64,000 bases of DNA from Ktedonobacter racemifer DSM 44963. Its GTDB lineage: Bacteria; Chloroflexota; Ktedonobacteria; Ktedonobacterales; Ktedonobacteraceae. Positions 33,642 through 41,406 of the stretch are shown piece by piece; positions within the stretch are counted from its first letter, which is position 1, and every line of letters starts with the position of its first letter. A model generated the notes under the pieces. It made no database searches and was not told the origin of the DNA. It saw only the letters and a program-made list of their open reading frames with translations. Where the stretch lies: the NCBI RefSeq assembly GCF_000178855.1, contig NZ_ADVG01000002.1, positions 1,798,001 to 1,862,000 on the forward strand, read 5' to 3'. The position numbers were made by a program, and so were the translations under genes.

Positions 33642-34292
33642 TTACTCCCGAAGCTCGCTCCTACGCGTATGCACGAGGAGCAAGACCCCACTACCAACCT
33701 CCACCTCGGCCAGGTCATGCGTCAAGACATTGCTAATGCCCCTGGGCGAACCAAAACGCAGGCAACCATCGCGCAGAGCGTACTGTAAGTTGGTCGTGGT
33801 CAAACCCGTCACATCGCCCACCAGGGGGAAGAGCGAGAGCAGGTCGTTGCTCGTGCCATGCACCTGGGTCCGCGCCGGGCCATGCACCACCCAACATACA
33901 GAAGGGCCATCGACCAGGCGCACAGGTACGCTTGTCATGCTGGCCAGGAGCATAATATTTCCGAGGGCGTGCTCCATCCGTTCGCCTCCCCAGCCGCCAA
34001 GTAGGGTAATGCGCGTCGCGCCATGCTCGAGCGCGAGTTGCAAGGCCAGTTCTGTATCGGTCTCGTCCTTCTCTTCGGCGACGCGCACAAGCTCGCACCC
34101 ACGTGCGCGTAGCTCTGGTTCAGGAAGAGTGAGCGAGTCGAAATCTCCTACAATTACACGCGGTGTCAGACCATAGTCAAACGCGGTCTGTGCCCCTTTA
34201 TCGGCGGCTATCACCAGGTCGGCACTTGCCAGGGCCTCCTGTACACCGCTTCCAGGTCTCAAGCTTCCCGCGGCAAATACAACGATATGCAT
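33642..34292 (-). CDS. thiN: Thiamine diphosphokinase (thiamine pyrophosphokinase)
   Basis: ThiN transfers diphosphate from ATP to thiamine, giving TPP. The 216 residues show the family signature in order: LVIAADKGAQTAFDYGLTP near residue 27, VGDFDSL near residue 48, EEKDETDTELALQLAL near residue 72 and LGGWGGERMEHALGNI near residue 97. It stands alone on the minus strand, about 3.6 kb from the thiamine-precursor transporter. The two fit one salvage route, though thiN itself has no visible riboswitch. Confidence 0.95.
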   Translation of the reverse strand: MHIVVFAAGSLRPGSGVQEALASADLVIAADKGAQTAFDYGLTPRVIVGDFDSLTLPEPELRARGCELVRVAEEKDETDTELALQLALEHGATRITLLGGWGGERMEHALGNIMLLASMTSVPVRLVDGPSVCWVVHGPARTQVHGTSNDLLSLFPLVGDVTGLTTTNLQYALRDGCLRFGSPRGISNVLTHDLAEVEVGSGVLLLVHTRRSELRE

Positions 34293-34397
34293 ACTCTTTG
34301 CTATACCTTTCGGCTAACTAGTAGCCACATTTTCGCACAAATCGTTATGATAGTTGAACAAGTTCTAGTAGACTGACCATCTTCATTTGCAAGGTGC

Positions 34398-34449
34398 GCC
34401 GCCTGCGGCGGCAGGGGAGAGAGACGCAGAGGGGCTAACGCCCCTCTGC
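34398..34449. repeat. Composite palindrome element, short variant
   Basis: A hairpin GCCGCC-tgc-GGCGGC (34398-34412) is followed after 13 bases by a second hairpin, GCAGAGGGGC-taac-GCCCCTCTGC (34426-34449). The order and the CCTGCGG tip match the composite family, but the second palindrome is only 10 bp. It lies in the leader of the DprE1-like gene. Confidence 0.6.
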
Positions 34450-34494
34450 ACGCCCCACTTCTTCGATTTATATCTATACGAGGGTACTCATAAC

Positions 34495-35829
34495 ATGTCG
34501 ATACAGCGCACACCTCAATCCTGGGGCCGCTTCCCACGTGTGAAGCCCAATGCCGTGCTGCCAGTCTACTGGCGTCACGAGGTTCCACAACTCGATACAC
34601 TTGAGAAGTCTATCCTGCCTTATGCCTATGGGCGCAGCTATGGTGATAGCTGCCTTAACGAGGGCGGTATCTCGCTTGATGTCAGCAATCTGCGTCACTT
34701 CATCTCCTTTGATGAGGAACAAGGCCTCTTACGCTGTGAGGCGGGCGTCTCTCTGGCCGAGGTACTGGAGCTGGCAGTACCTCGTGGCTGGTTCTTGCCT
34801 GTGACCCCTGGCACCAAGTTCGTCTCAGTTGGTGGCGCAATCGCGAATGATGTGCATGGCAAGAATCACCACAAAGGCGGCACCTTCGGCTACCATGTCA
34901 CCCAGTTTGAGTTGCTACGCTCCGATGGCACACGTCTCATCTGCTCGCCCGAGCAGAACAGCGAGTTCTTCCAGGCCACCATTGGCGGTCTGGGCCTGAC
35001 GGGCGTCATTCTCTGGGCCGAGTTCCGCCTGAAACCCATCCAGAACCCATACATTCAGATGGATAGTATTCTCTTCTCCTCTCTGGATGAATATCGGCAG
35101 ATAGCTGAGGAGTCCGATAAAGGCTTTGAGTACACAGTCTCCTGGGTGGTCTGCCTCGGCAATGAGAAGGAGTTGGGGCGAGGGTTCTTCTCACGCGGCA
35201 ATCATGATACGACGCAGCCCATGCCCAGCAATACTCAGGGAAAACACCTGCCCCTGGCCGTTCCTTTCGATTTCCCTTCTATTACGCTCAATCGCCTGAC
35301 GATTCGTGCCTTCAACCTGGCAATCTATAATAAGCAGCGCAAGAAGTATGTCCATAAGCTCACGCACTATGATCCATTCTTCTATCCCCTCGACGCCATC
35401 CATGCCTGGAACCGCATGTATGGCAAGCGTGGCTTCTTCCAGTACCAGTTTGTCATTCCCTTTGAGGGCGGCTATGAGGCCATGAAGGAGATCATGCAAG
35501 AGATCAATCGCTCCGGAGAGGGGTCATTCCTGACCGTTCTCAAATCCTTTGGAGATGTTCGCTCGCCTGGCATGCTCTCCTTCCCGCGCCCTGGCCTGAC
35601 CCTGGCCCTGGACTTCGCCAATCACGGCACACAGACCCTGCGCCTCCTCGACCGCCTGGATGCCATGGTTAATGCCGCCGGTGGCCTGATTTATCCTGCT
35701 AAGGACGCGCGTATGCATCCCGAAGACTTCCAGCGCTACTTCCCACGCTGGAAAGAGTTCGAGCAGTATATGGACCCACAATTTTCTTCCAGCTTCTGGC
35801 GTCGCGTCACACAGCCCGCTGCGCAATAG
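34495..35829 (+). CDS. DprE1-like FAD-dependent oxidoreductase
   Basis: A 444-residue VAO-type flavoprotein. The FAD-binding segment includes YAYGRSYGDSCLNEGG near residue 43 and VTPGTKFVSVGGAIANDVHGKNHHKGGTFG near residue 105 (shown in part). GGLGLTGVILWAEFRLKPI is the characteristic core of decaprenylphosphoryl-ribose 2-oxidases. A reductase of the DprE2 type follows 41 bases downstream. In mycobacteria the pair turns decaprenylphosphoryl ribose into the arabinose donor of the cell wall; here the substrate is likely also a polyprenyl-phosphate sugar, by inference. An ATG at 34495 with GAGGG upstream was preferred over a longer frame. Confidence 0.88.
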   Translation: MSIQRTPQSWGRFPRVKPNAVLPVYWRHEVPQLDTLEKSILPYAYGRSYGDSCLNEGGISLDVSNLRHFISFDEEQGLLRCEAGVSLAEVLELAVPRGWFLPVTPGTKFVSVGGAIANDVHGKNHHKGGTFGYHVTQFELLRSDGTRLICSPEQNSEFFQATIGGLGLTGVILWAEFRLKPIQNPYIQMDSILFSSLDEYRQIAEESDKGFEYTVSWVVCLGNEKELGRGFFSRGNHDTTQPMPSNTQGKHLPLAVPFDFPSITLNRLTIRAFNLAIYNKQRKKYVHKLTHYDPFFYPLDAIHAWNRMYGKRGFFQYQFVIPFEGGYEAMKEIMQEINRSGEGSFLTVLKSFGDVRSPGMLSFPRPGLTLALDFANHGTQTLRLLDRLDAMVNAAGGLIYPAKDARMHPEDFQRYFPRWKEFEQYMDPQFSSSFWRRVTQPAAQ

Positions 35830-35870
35830 ATAAAGCATACATACTACCAATCTGGAGTTATAAAAAAGTT

Positions 35871-36611
35871 ATGGCAAAAATCCTTATTGTAGGCGCGACC
35901 TCAGCAATTGCCCAGGAGACAGCAAAATGTTTCGCCAAAGATGGTGCTGAACTCTTCCTGGTCGCACGCAGCCCTGAGAAAATGGCCGTTATCGCGGATG
36001 ACCTCAAGGTACGTGGCGCCAAAAGTGTCGAAACCTTCGAGTTTGACGCCTCTGATCTTCATCGTCACCAGGAGATGTTCGACGCCGCACTCGCAACCAT
36101 GGGTGAGCTAGATATGTTCCTCATCGCCCACGGGACGCTCGGCAGTCAGAAGGACTGCGAAGAGAGCGTGGCAGAGACCCTCAAAGAACTCAATACCAAC
36201 TTTACCAGCGTCGTCTCACTACTTACAATTAGCGCCAACTACTTCGAGCGTCGTCACCAGGGTGTGATCGCGGCTATCTCATCTGTCGCGGGTGATCGCG
36301 GACGCAAGAGCAACTACGTCTATGGCACCGCCAAGGGCGCGGTCAACCTCTTCTTACAGGGCCTGCGCAATCGCCTGGCCAAATCTGGTGTGACGGTGGT
36401 CACGATTAAACCCGGCTTTGTCGATACCCCTATGACCGCGCACCTGCGCAAAGGCTTGCTCTTTGCCAAGGCCAGCGTAGTGGGCGAGGGCGTCTACCAG
36501 GCCATGCAGCAGAAGAGGGATATTGTCTATCTCCCCTGGTTCTGGGGCGGCATCATGCTTATAATCAAGGCTATTCCAGAGCGTATCTATAAAAATCTCT
36601 CATTAGGTTAG
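35871..36611 (+). CDS. DprE2-like short-chain dehydrogenase/reductase
   Basis: A 246-residue SDR. The NAD(P) motif is ILIVGATSAIAQETAKCF near residue 4. The catalytic residues are in AISSVAGDRGRKSNYVYGTAKGA (Ser, Tyr and Lys near residues 141-158). IKPGFVDTPMT follows. The T-S-A-I-A form of the glycine motif and the MLIIKAIPERIYKNL tail are typical of DprE2-type reductases. It is co-transcribed with the DprE1-like gene, so together they are expected to epimerise a lipid-linked sugar at C2 by oxidation and reduction. Confidence 0.88.
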   Translation: MAKILIVGATSAIAQETAKCFAKDGAELFLVARSPEKMAVIADDLKVRGAKSVETFEFDASDLHRHQEMFDAALATMGELDMFLIAHGTLGSQKDCEESVAETLKELNTNFTSVVSLLTISANYFERRHQGVIAAISSVAGDRGRKSNYVYGTAKGAVNLFLQGLRNRLAKSGVTVVTIKPGFVDTPMTAHLRKGLLFAKASVVGEGVYQAMQQKRDIVYLPWFWGGIMLIIKAIPERIYKNLSLG

Positions 36612-36615
36612 TAGA

Positions 36616-36706
36616 CTTCTCGCGCCTGCGGCGCTCGCCTGGGTAGGGAGTGTGGTGGGCCTTGTCGGCCTGCGGCCGACAAGGCCCACCACACTCCCTA
36701 CCCAGG
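36616..36706. repeat. Composite palindrome element, copy 4
   Basis: The short hairpin CTTCTCGCGCC-tgc-GGCGCTCGC (616-638) runs straight into a perfect inverted repeat with 33-base arms (36638-36670 and 36674-36706) and loop TGC. The tip is CCTGCGG. It lies five bases after the DprE2 stop. Confidence 0.9.
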
Positions 36707-36738
36707 AATAAGTGGCACACTCCCTACCCAGGAATAAG
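36690..36738. repeat. Tandem 23-base repeat at the edge of copy 4
   Basis: CACACTCCCTACCCAGGAAT plus AAG occurs at 36690-36712 and again at 36716-36738, a period of 26. The first unit covers the outer 17 bases of the palindrome right arm, so part of the arm has been copied next to itself. Confidence 0.85.
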
Positions 36739-36817
36739 CGGTGTGGAACAGGGTGAGCGCCGCTTACCAGAAAGAATTTACGCATCGATGTTTGTTAATA
36801 TACGCATGGAGGAGCCA

Positions 36818-37747
36818 ATGACGCTTGATCCCCAGGTGGCCGCCTATTTGGCGTCCCTGCCAGTTGCAGAACCTGTTACATCTCTCGATGAGATGCGCCG
36901 CCAGAACACGTTCTCAGGCATTGTGAGTGGAGGCGAAACGATTCCGCTGGCCCAGGTGCATAACCGCGCCATTCCCGGGCCAGCGGGTGAGATACCGGTT
37001 CGCATCTATCGCCCCACGCCCGATAATGCCCTGCTGCCGGTCGTGCTCTATTTCCACGGTGGCGGCTGGGTGCTTGGCAATCTCGATACTCATGACAATA
37101 TTTGCCGCTCACTGGCGAAACATACCCCCTGCGTGGTGATCGCGGTCGACTATCGCCTGGCACCCGAGCACAAGTATCCCGCCGCTCTTGAGGATGCCGA
37201 GGCCGCCCTCTTATGGGTAAACGCAAACGCCCAGGAGCTAGCTATAGACGCCTCACGTATCGCGGTGGCAGGAGATAGCGCTGGAGGGAATATCGCCGCC
37301 GCCCTCACGCTCCTGGCGCGCGATAGAGGCTATCCTTCACTCGCGGCCCAGGCCCTGGTCTATCCCGTGACCGACTATTATACTGGCGATCATGACTCCT
37401 ACACGACTATTAAAGAGGGATACGGCCTCACCGTGCAGGATATGCGCTGGTTCTGGGATCAGTACCTTTCTACACCGGAAGAGGGCGAGCAGCCCTACGC
37501 GGCCCCTTTGCGCGCCCAGAATCTAGGGCACCTGCCGCCCGCGCTGGTTCTCGTCGCGGAGTATGATCCCCTGCGCGATGAGGGACAGAAGTACGCTCAA
37601 CGCCTGCAAGAGGCTGGAGTGCCAACCCAATTTATCTACCTGAAGGGTCTGATCCACTCCTTCTTTCGTATGAATGGCGTCTTCTCTCACGCCCTCGAAC
37701 ACCAGCAAAACGTCGCCGCCTGGCTGCACTCCCGCTTCGAGGAATAG
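36818..37747 (+). CDS. Alpha/beta hydrolase, hormone-sensitive-lipase (HSL) family esterase
   Basis: A 309-residue esterase. The HSL oxyanion motif HGGGWVLGNLDTHD is near residue 80, the nucleophile motif is GDSAGGNIAAALTLLARD near residue 150, and the catalytic acid and base are in YDPLRDEGQKYA and GLIHSFFRMNGVF. Family members cut short-chain acyl esters. The ATG at 36818, after GGAGG, was chosen; longer frames run back into the palindrome. It has no clear link to the DprE pair upstream. Confidence 0.92.
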   Translation: MTLDPQVAAYLASLPVAEPVTSLDEMRRQNTFSGIVSGGETIPLAQVHNRAIPGPAGEIPVRIYRPTPDNALLPVVLYFHGGGWVLGNLDTHDNICRSLAKHTPCVVIAVDYRLAPEHKYPAALEDAEAALLWVNANAQELAIDASRIAVAGDSAGGNIAAALTLLARDRGYPSLAAQALVYPVTDYYTGDHDSYTTIKEGYGLTVQDMRWFWDQYLSTPEEGEQPYAAPLRAQNLGHLPPALVLVAEYDPLRDEGQKYAQRLQEAGVPTQFIYLKGLIHSFFRMNGVFSHALEHQQNVAAWLHSRFEE

Positions 37748-37770
37748 CTTTTCTCAATGCCCTCTTACTC

Positions 37771-37857
37771 ATGATTGAAGTGGATGTCGTGCGGTGGACC
37801 TGTGGGTCCACCGCACGACATCCACTTCAATCATATGCGAGCGCCGCAGGCGCGAGA
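37771..37857. repeat. Composite palindrome element, copy 5 (reversed)
   Basis: Perfect 30-base arms (37771-37800 and 37805-37834) with loop TGTG, followed by the reversed short hairpin GCGAGCGCC-gca-GGCGCGAGA (37837-37857). It lies between convergent genes, the esterase and thiY, with the short hairpin ending three bases before the thiY stop. Confidence 0.9.
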
Positions 37858-37859
37858 GG

Positions 37860-38909
37860 TCAACTCTTTCCAGGTAGAAATTCGTTGGTATAAAGCTGCT
37901 TAAAATCCATGCTCTTAATGGGCTTACCAGAGGCGTCCTGGATAGCACCCGCGTTCAACATAAAACCGGGATAGCCCTGCCAGGCCGCGTCATCCTGCAC
38001 GCCCCACTGGCGCCCCGCATCGGCATAGTGAGCGCTATTAAAGGTTTGGCTATCCATGACGAAGGAGGTATCGGGAAAATTCTCCTTGCCCGCGCCATCA
38101 ATAAGCATCTGCGCTGTCTCTTTGGGATGCTGGCGCGCATATTCATAGCCTTTGGCGGTCGCGGTCATAAACTTACGCAGCAGGTCCGGCTCGCTCTTCA
38201 TCTGCTTTGAACCTGTAATGAGATTTGGCGTATAGTAGTCTGGAATGCCAAAGTCAGTAATGTAGAAGTAATTGAGCTTCAGTCCCTCGTGCTTCGCCTG
38301 GATGCCCTCGACCCCCTCAAAGATCCAGACAAAATCGATCTTATGCGATTTCAGCGCCTCCATGGCGTCCACATCAAGTGTGACATTGCGGAACTTGCCC
38401 TGACCACCATCCTTCTGGATCATGGCACTGACAACCGCGCCCTCATAGGGTGCGCCAAAGCCTCCGTAGGTCTTGCCATCCAGGTCACGCGGACGCTTGA
38501 TACCCGAATCTGCCAGGGTCACCAGGGCAGAGGTATTATGCTGCAAGATAGCCGCAATCGACACCACAGGCTGGCCCGTGGCGGCATCGGCGACAATTGA
38601 CTCAGTCGAACTAATACCGACATCCGCCTTGCCCTGGCTCACCAGCGTATCAGGCGAGACGCTGGACGAGTAAGGCAGCACCTTGAGGTCAATCCCCTGG
38701 TCTTTGTACCAGCCCTGCTGGAGCGCGGCGTAGATGCCGCTGTGGTTCGTATTAGGGGTCCAATCCAGGGCCAGGGTCATCTTCTTCAGGGGCTGCGACC
38801 CCGCTGGCGCGCCACTGGCATGTTGCTGCCAGAAGAAGGCGCCTACCACCACCAGAATGACGAGCACAGGGATGCCAAGGCCCGCCACTAAACGCGTTCG
38901 TGTGTTCAT
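37860..38909 (-). CDS. thiY: ABC transporter substrate-binding protein, thiamine-precursor type (NMT1/THI5-like)
   Basis: A 349-residue periplasmic-type binding protein with an N-terminal signal/anchor (LGIPVLVILVVVGAFFW). The motif LALDWTPNTNHSGIYAALQQGWY near residue 45 is typical of NMT1/THI5-like proteins that bind hydroxymethyl- or formylamino-pyrimidine. GADVGISSTES-like and YGGFGAPYEG stretches fit the fold. The operon has a permease and an ATPase and is led by a TPP riboswitch, which makes a thiamine-precursor role much more likely than sulfonate or nitrate. The symbol is given by this context. Confidence 0.85.
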   Translation of the reverse strand: MNTRTRLVAGLGIPVLVILVVVGAFFWQQHASGAPAGSQPLKKMTLALDWTPNTNHSGIYAALQQGWYKDQGIDLKVLPYSSSVSPDTLVSQGKADVGISSTESIVADAATGQPVVSIAAILQHNTSALVTLADSGIKRPRDLDGKTYGGFGAPYEGAVVSAMIQKDGGQGKFRNVTLDVDAMEALKSHKIDFVWIFEGVEGIQAKHEGLKLNYFYITDFGIPDYYTPNLITGSKQMKSEPDLLRKFMTATAKGYEYARQHPKETAQMLIDGAGKENFPDTSFVMDSQTFNSAHYADAGRQWGVQDDAAWQGYPGFMLNAGAIQDASGKPIKSMDFKQLYTNEFLPGKS

Positions 38910-38971
38910 TACTCACTCCTTGAGAACTTTTAGAAAATATAACTAACCCCATCTACAGGGTGGGTATGTGA

Positions 38972-39053
38972 CTTCTCGCGCCTGTGGCGCTCGCTAGGTA
39001 GTGTGCTGTGTGTTAGCAGCTGCAGGCTGCCGACACACAGCACACTACTTAGC
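38972..39053. repeat. Composite palindrome element, copy 6 (imperfect), inside the thi operon
   Basis: The short hairpin CTTCTCGCGCC-tgt-GGCGCTCGC (972-994) leads into 28-base arms (38993-39020 and 39026-39053) with three differences, two of which still allow G-T pairing. The thiX stop codon (39049-39051) lies inside the right arm. It separates thiX from thiY within one operon. Confidence 0.8.
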
Positions 39054-39873
39054 GGTATTTGGAACCTGCGGGCATACTCGCTGCACCAAAGGCGCGCCTC
39101 TGCTCCGACTCCTGCCAGGGTAAGACGATATGCTCAACCAGGCTCACCAAAGCAAAGAGCGCCAGGCTCAGCACGGTTGTGATGACGATAGCCGCGAAAA
39201 CCAGTACGATAGCATGCGCGTTAGCCGAGGTCTGCATAAAGATACCCAGCCCCTGCTCCGCGCCTACGTATTCGCCAATGATAGCCCCGGTCACGCTATA
39301 GGTCGCGGCGATGCGCAGGCCTGAAAAGAATGAAGGCATCGCTCCCGGCAAACGCACCAGCCAGAGGATCTGCCAGCGCGAGGCCCGCATGCTGCGCATC
39401 AGCCGTACCAGGTCGGGATCAACGCTCAACAGGCCATCGGCACAGGCCACCGTGATCGGGAAGAAACAGTACAGCACCACCAGGATTACCTTGGGCAAGA
39501 TATCGAAGCCAAACCAGACCAGCAATAGCGGCGCCAGGGCCACCATGGGAATGGTCTGCGAGGCCACCAGTAGGGGATAGAGCGCTCTCCTAAGCCAGGA
39601 AGAGAGATCGATAGCCACTGCAATAGCCACGCCCAGAACCGTGGCCAGTGCCAGGCCCAGGACCGTCTCTACCATCGTCTGAATGGAATGCGTGAGTAAT
39701 ACATCACGCTTATTCTCCAGTGCGGCCAGAATTGCGCTAGGCGCTGGCACAAGCGTGGCATCTATACGACCAGCTCGCACACCAACTTCCCACAGGAGCA
39801 AGAGTGCCACCACCAGCACAAAGGCCGGACCATAGGCGGCAAAGCGCCGCCAACGACTCTCATTCATGCGCAC
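39049..39873 (-). CDS. thiX: ABC transporter permease, thiamine-precursor transporter
   Basis: A 274-residue permease of the SsuC/TauC/ThiX type with about six membrane helices. The EAA coupling loop is DPDLVRLMRSMRASRWQILWLVRLPGAMP, followed by the GLRIAATYSVTGAIIGEY motif usual for this group. It lies between the ATPase and binding-protein genes on the minus strand. Its stop codon is inside a palindromic element. Confidence 0.88.
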   Translation of the reverse strand: MRMNESRWRRFAAYGPAFVLVVALLLLWEVGVRAGRIDATLVPAPSAILAALENKRDVLLTHSIQTMVETVLGLALATVLGVAIAVAIDLSSWLRRALYPLLVASQTIPMVALAPLLLVWFGFDILPKVILVVLYCFFPITVACADGLLSVDPDLVRLMRSMRASRWQILWLVRLPGAMPSFFSGLRIAATYSVTGAIIGEYVGAEQGLGIFMQTSANAHAIVLVFAAIVITTVLSLALFALVSLVEHIVLPWQESEQRRAFGAASMPAGSKYR

Positions 39874-39990
39874 TGCTCCTTAATGCAAAAACACTTAACA
39901 TATTCAGCTTTGCCTTGTTATACTCTTCTTGCTAATCCAGGCTGGATGCGGGAAGCGACTGCTGAGCTATCTGACTATTTCCTCGATCCG

Positions 39991-40791
39991 TCAGAGGATC
40001 CCGCAATGCAATTTGAGTAGTAGTTCAACCAGTTCGCGCTCCAACTTGAGCGCATCCGGCTCGGTCAGTTGCTCCTGCCTGCGCGGGCGTGGCAGGTTGA
40101 CGTCCACCACGCGCAAAACACCAGCCGGGCGCGCGCTCAGCACATAGATACGATCCGAGAGGAGGATAGCCTCGCGCACATCATGCGTGATAAACAGGAC
40201 GCTCGCATGCACCTCCTGCCAGAGATCAAGCAGCCACATCTGCAAGGAGAGGCGTGTCAGGGCATCCAGCGCGCCCAGCGGCTCATCCAACAGAAGAAAA
40301 TCGCGATTGAACAGGACCGTGCGTAACAGAGCCACGCGCTGCTTCATGCCTCCTGAGAGTGTCGCCGGGTAGTGCTGGGCGAACTCACTCAAACCAAAGT
40401 GAGCCAGCAAGGCTCGCGCCTCCTCCTGAGCCTGCTTGCGCGGCACGCGCCGCACGTCCAGCCCCAGCATGACGTTCTCCTCGACCGTGCGCCAGGGCAG
40501 GAGCAGCGGCTGCTGGAGCATATAGCCGCACTTCCCCGCACGCTTACCCTCGACACCATCTATCACCACCAGGCCCTGGTCTGGCTCCTCCAATCCAGCA
40601 ATGATATTGAAGAGGGTGCTCTTACCGCAGCCACTCGGTCCTATCAGCGTCACAAACTCGCCTTTTTGGACCTGCAGGTCCAGGGGCCGCAACACCTCCA
40701 GCCGCTGCTTCCCCGTGCCATACCTCCTACTCACACCTTTTACCAGGAGCTTCAGCGGCTCCTCTGCCTGTCGGTCTGCTTCATCGTCCAT
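39991..40791 (-). CDS. thiZ: ABC transporter ATPase, thiamine-precursor transporter
   Basis: A 266-residue ATPase. Walker A is GPSGCGKST near residue 53, the Q-loop is in GYMLQQPLLLPWRTV, the signature is LSGGMKQRVALLRTVL, Walker B is FLLLDEPLGALD and the switch His is in FITHDVREAILLSD. The order and length match ATPases of nitrate/sulfonate/HMP-type importers. It is the first gene after the TPP riboswitch, 118 bases beyond the terminator. Confidence 0.9.
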   Translation of the reverse strand: MDDEADRQAEEPLKLLVKGVSRRYGTGKQRLEVLRPLDLQVQKGEFVTLIGPSGCGKSTLFNIIAGLEEPDQGLVVIDGVEGKRAGKCGYMLQQPLLLPWRTVEENVMLGLDVRRVPRKQAQEEARALLAHFGLSEFAQHYPATLSGGMKQRVALLRTVLFNRDFLLLDEPLGALDALTRLSLQMWLLDLWQEVHASVLFITHDVREAILLSDRIYVLSARPAGVLRVVDVNLPRPRRQEQLTEPDALKLERELVELLLKLHCGIL

Positions 40792-40807
40792 AGGCTATAT
40801 TCACCAT

Positions 40808-40909
40808 CTTCTATGCGCCTGCGGCGCTTGCCTGTGTGGTGGATGGATGTGATAGGTGTGCTGGCAGCCGAAGGCTGCCAGCACACCTATCACATCCATC
40901 CACCACACA
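40808..40909. repeat. Composite palindrome element, copy 7
   Basis: The short hairpin CTTCTATGCGCC-tgc-GGCGCTTGC leads into perfect 37-base arms (40833-40869 and 40873-40909), loop GAA, the longest in the window. It lies between the riboswitch terminator and thiZ and would be transcribed in the thi leader. Its inner part (GCTGGCAGCC) is shared with copy 9 at 63086. Confidence 0.9.
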
Positions 40910-40940
40910 AAAAAACCGTGCTCCCAGGGAGGGAACACGG
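40909..40940 (-). terminator. Terminator of the TPP riboswitch
   Basis: On the minus strand CCGTGTTCCC pairs with GGGAGCACGG (10 bp, one wobble, five-base loop), followed by TTTTTTT. It lies about 60 bases after the aptamer and before thiZ. TPP binding would favour it and stop transcription of the transporter genes. Confidence 0.88.
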
Positions 40941-41002
40941 CTAGCGTCTTGCGATATGGCGGCCATATAGAAATGCTGAAATGCTCTGGCCTCGGCATAC
41001 CG

Positions 41003-41100
41003 GTTGCTGCTTCCCTCCGCTGGTATTATCCAGATCAGGTTCTTGTAAGGGTCGACGGCGTCTCAGCCGTCTCTCAGCCACAAAGGCTCCCCTAGCAGTT
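41003..41100 (-). ncRNA. TPP riboswitch (THI element)
   Basis: On the minus strand the conserved THI-box pieces occur in order: GGGGAGCC, GGCTGAGAG, GACCCTT, AACCTGATCTGGATAATACC and GCGGAGGGAAGC. CTGCT and AGCAG close the outer helix. The spacing fits a normal aptamer with a short variable P3 arm. A terminator follows, so control is by transcription. It identifies the downstream ABC genes as thiamine-related. Confidence 0.96.
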
Positions 41101-41126
41101 TTTCTTGTTTGTCTATCTACTCAAGA

Positions 41127-41214
41127 CTTCTCGCCACTTCGTGGCTCGCAGGGGTAATGGGATGTGGTGGAAAAAGACCTGCGGTCTTTTTCCACCACAT
41201 CCCATTACCCCTGC
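41127..41214. repeat. Composite palindrome element, copy 8
   Basis: The short hairpin CTTCTCGCCAC-ttc-GTGGCTCGC (127-149) leads into perfect 32-base arms (41148-41179 and 41183-41214), loop TGC, tip CCTGCGG. It lies between the thi promoter and the riboswitch, so it would be part of the leader RNA. Confidence 0.9.
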
Positions 41215-41284
41215 GAAGCGTCGCAGACGCTGAGTAGTTACATTTGTTAATATGCGAAGCGTCGCAGATGTTGAGTAGTTACAT
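41213..41284. repeat. Two-copy 31-base direct repeat
   Basis: GCGAAGCGTCGCAGA... ending GAGTAGTTACAT occurs at 41213-41243 and at 41254-41284, with two differences and a period of 41. Each unit contains a small GCGA-x-TCGC hairpin. The first unit starts in the last bases of the copy 8 palindrome. Confidence 0.85.
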
Positions 41285-41311
41285 GGTAAATGTGCGTTCT
41301 TCTTACCGCAT

Positions 41312-41341
41312 AGTATAACACAAATACTGGTCGTGCTGTAA
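41312..41341 (-). promoter_or_regulatory. Promoter of the thi operon
   Basis: On the minus strand TTACAG, 18 bases, TATACT. The leader would run about 210 bases through the direct repeats and copy 8 before the riboswitch. Confidence 0.55.
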
Positions 41342-41342
41342 T

Positions 41343-41397
41343 ATTGTAAACAGAAAACGAGGCACGTCTTGGACGTGCCTCGTTTTCTGTTTACAAT
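41343..41397. terminator. Long hairpin terminator after nuoN
   Basis: Perfect 26-base arms (41343-41368 and 41372-41397) with a three-base loop, nine bases after the nuoN stop on the minus strand. The arms are A-rich on one side and T-rich on the other (GTTTTCTGTTTACAAT), which suits termination. Confidence 0.85.
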
Positions 41398-41406
41398 ACT
41401 ACCTAC

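Noticed and set aside
36690..36738. CRISPR-like repeat
   Set aside because: Only two units with a three-base spacer; it is a tandem copy of a palindrome arm, with no cas genes nearby.
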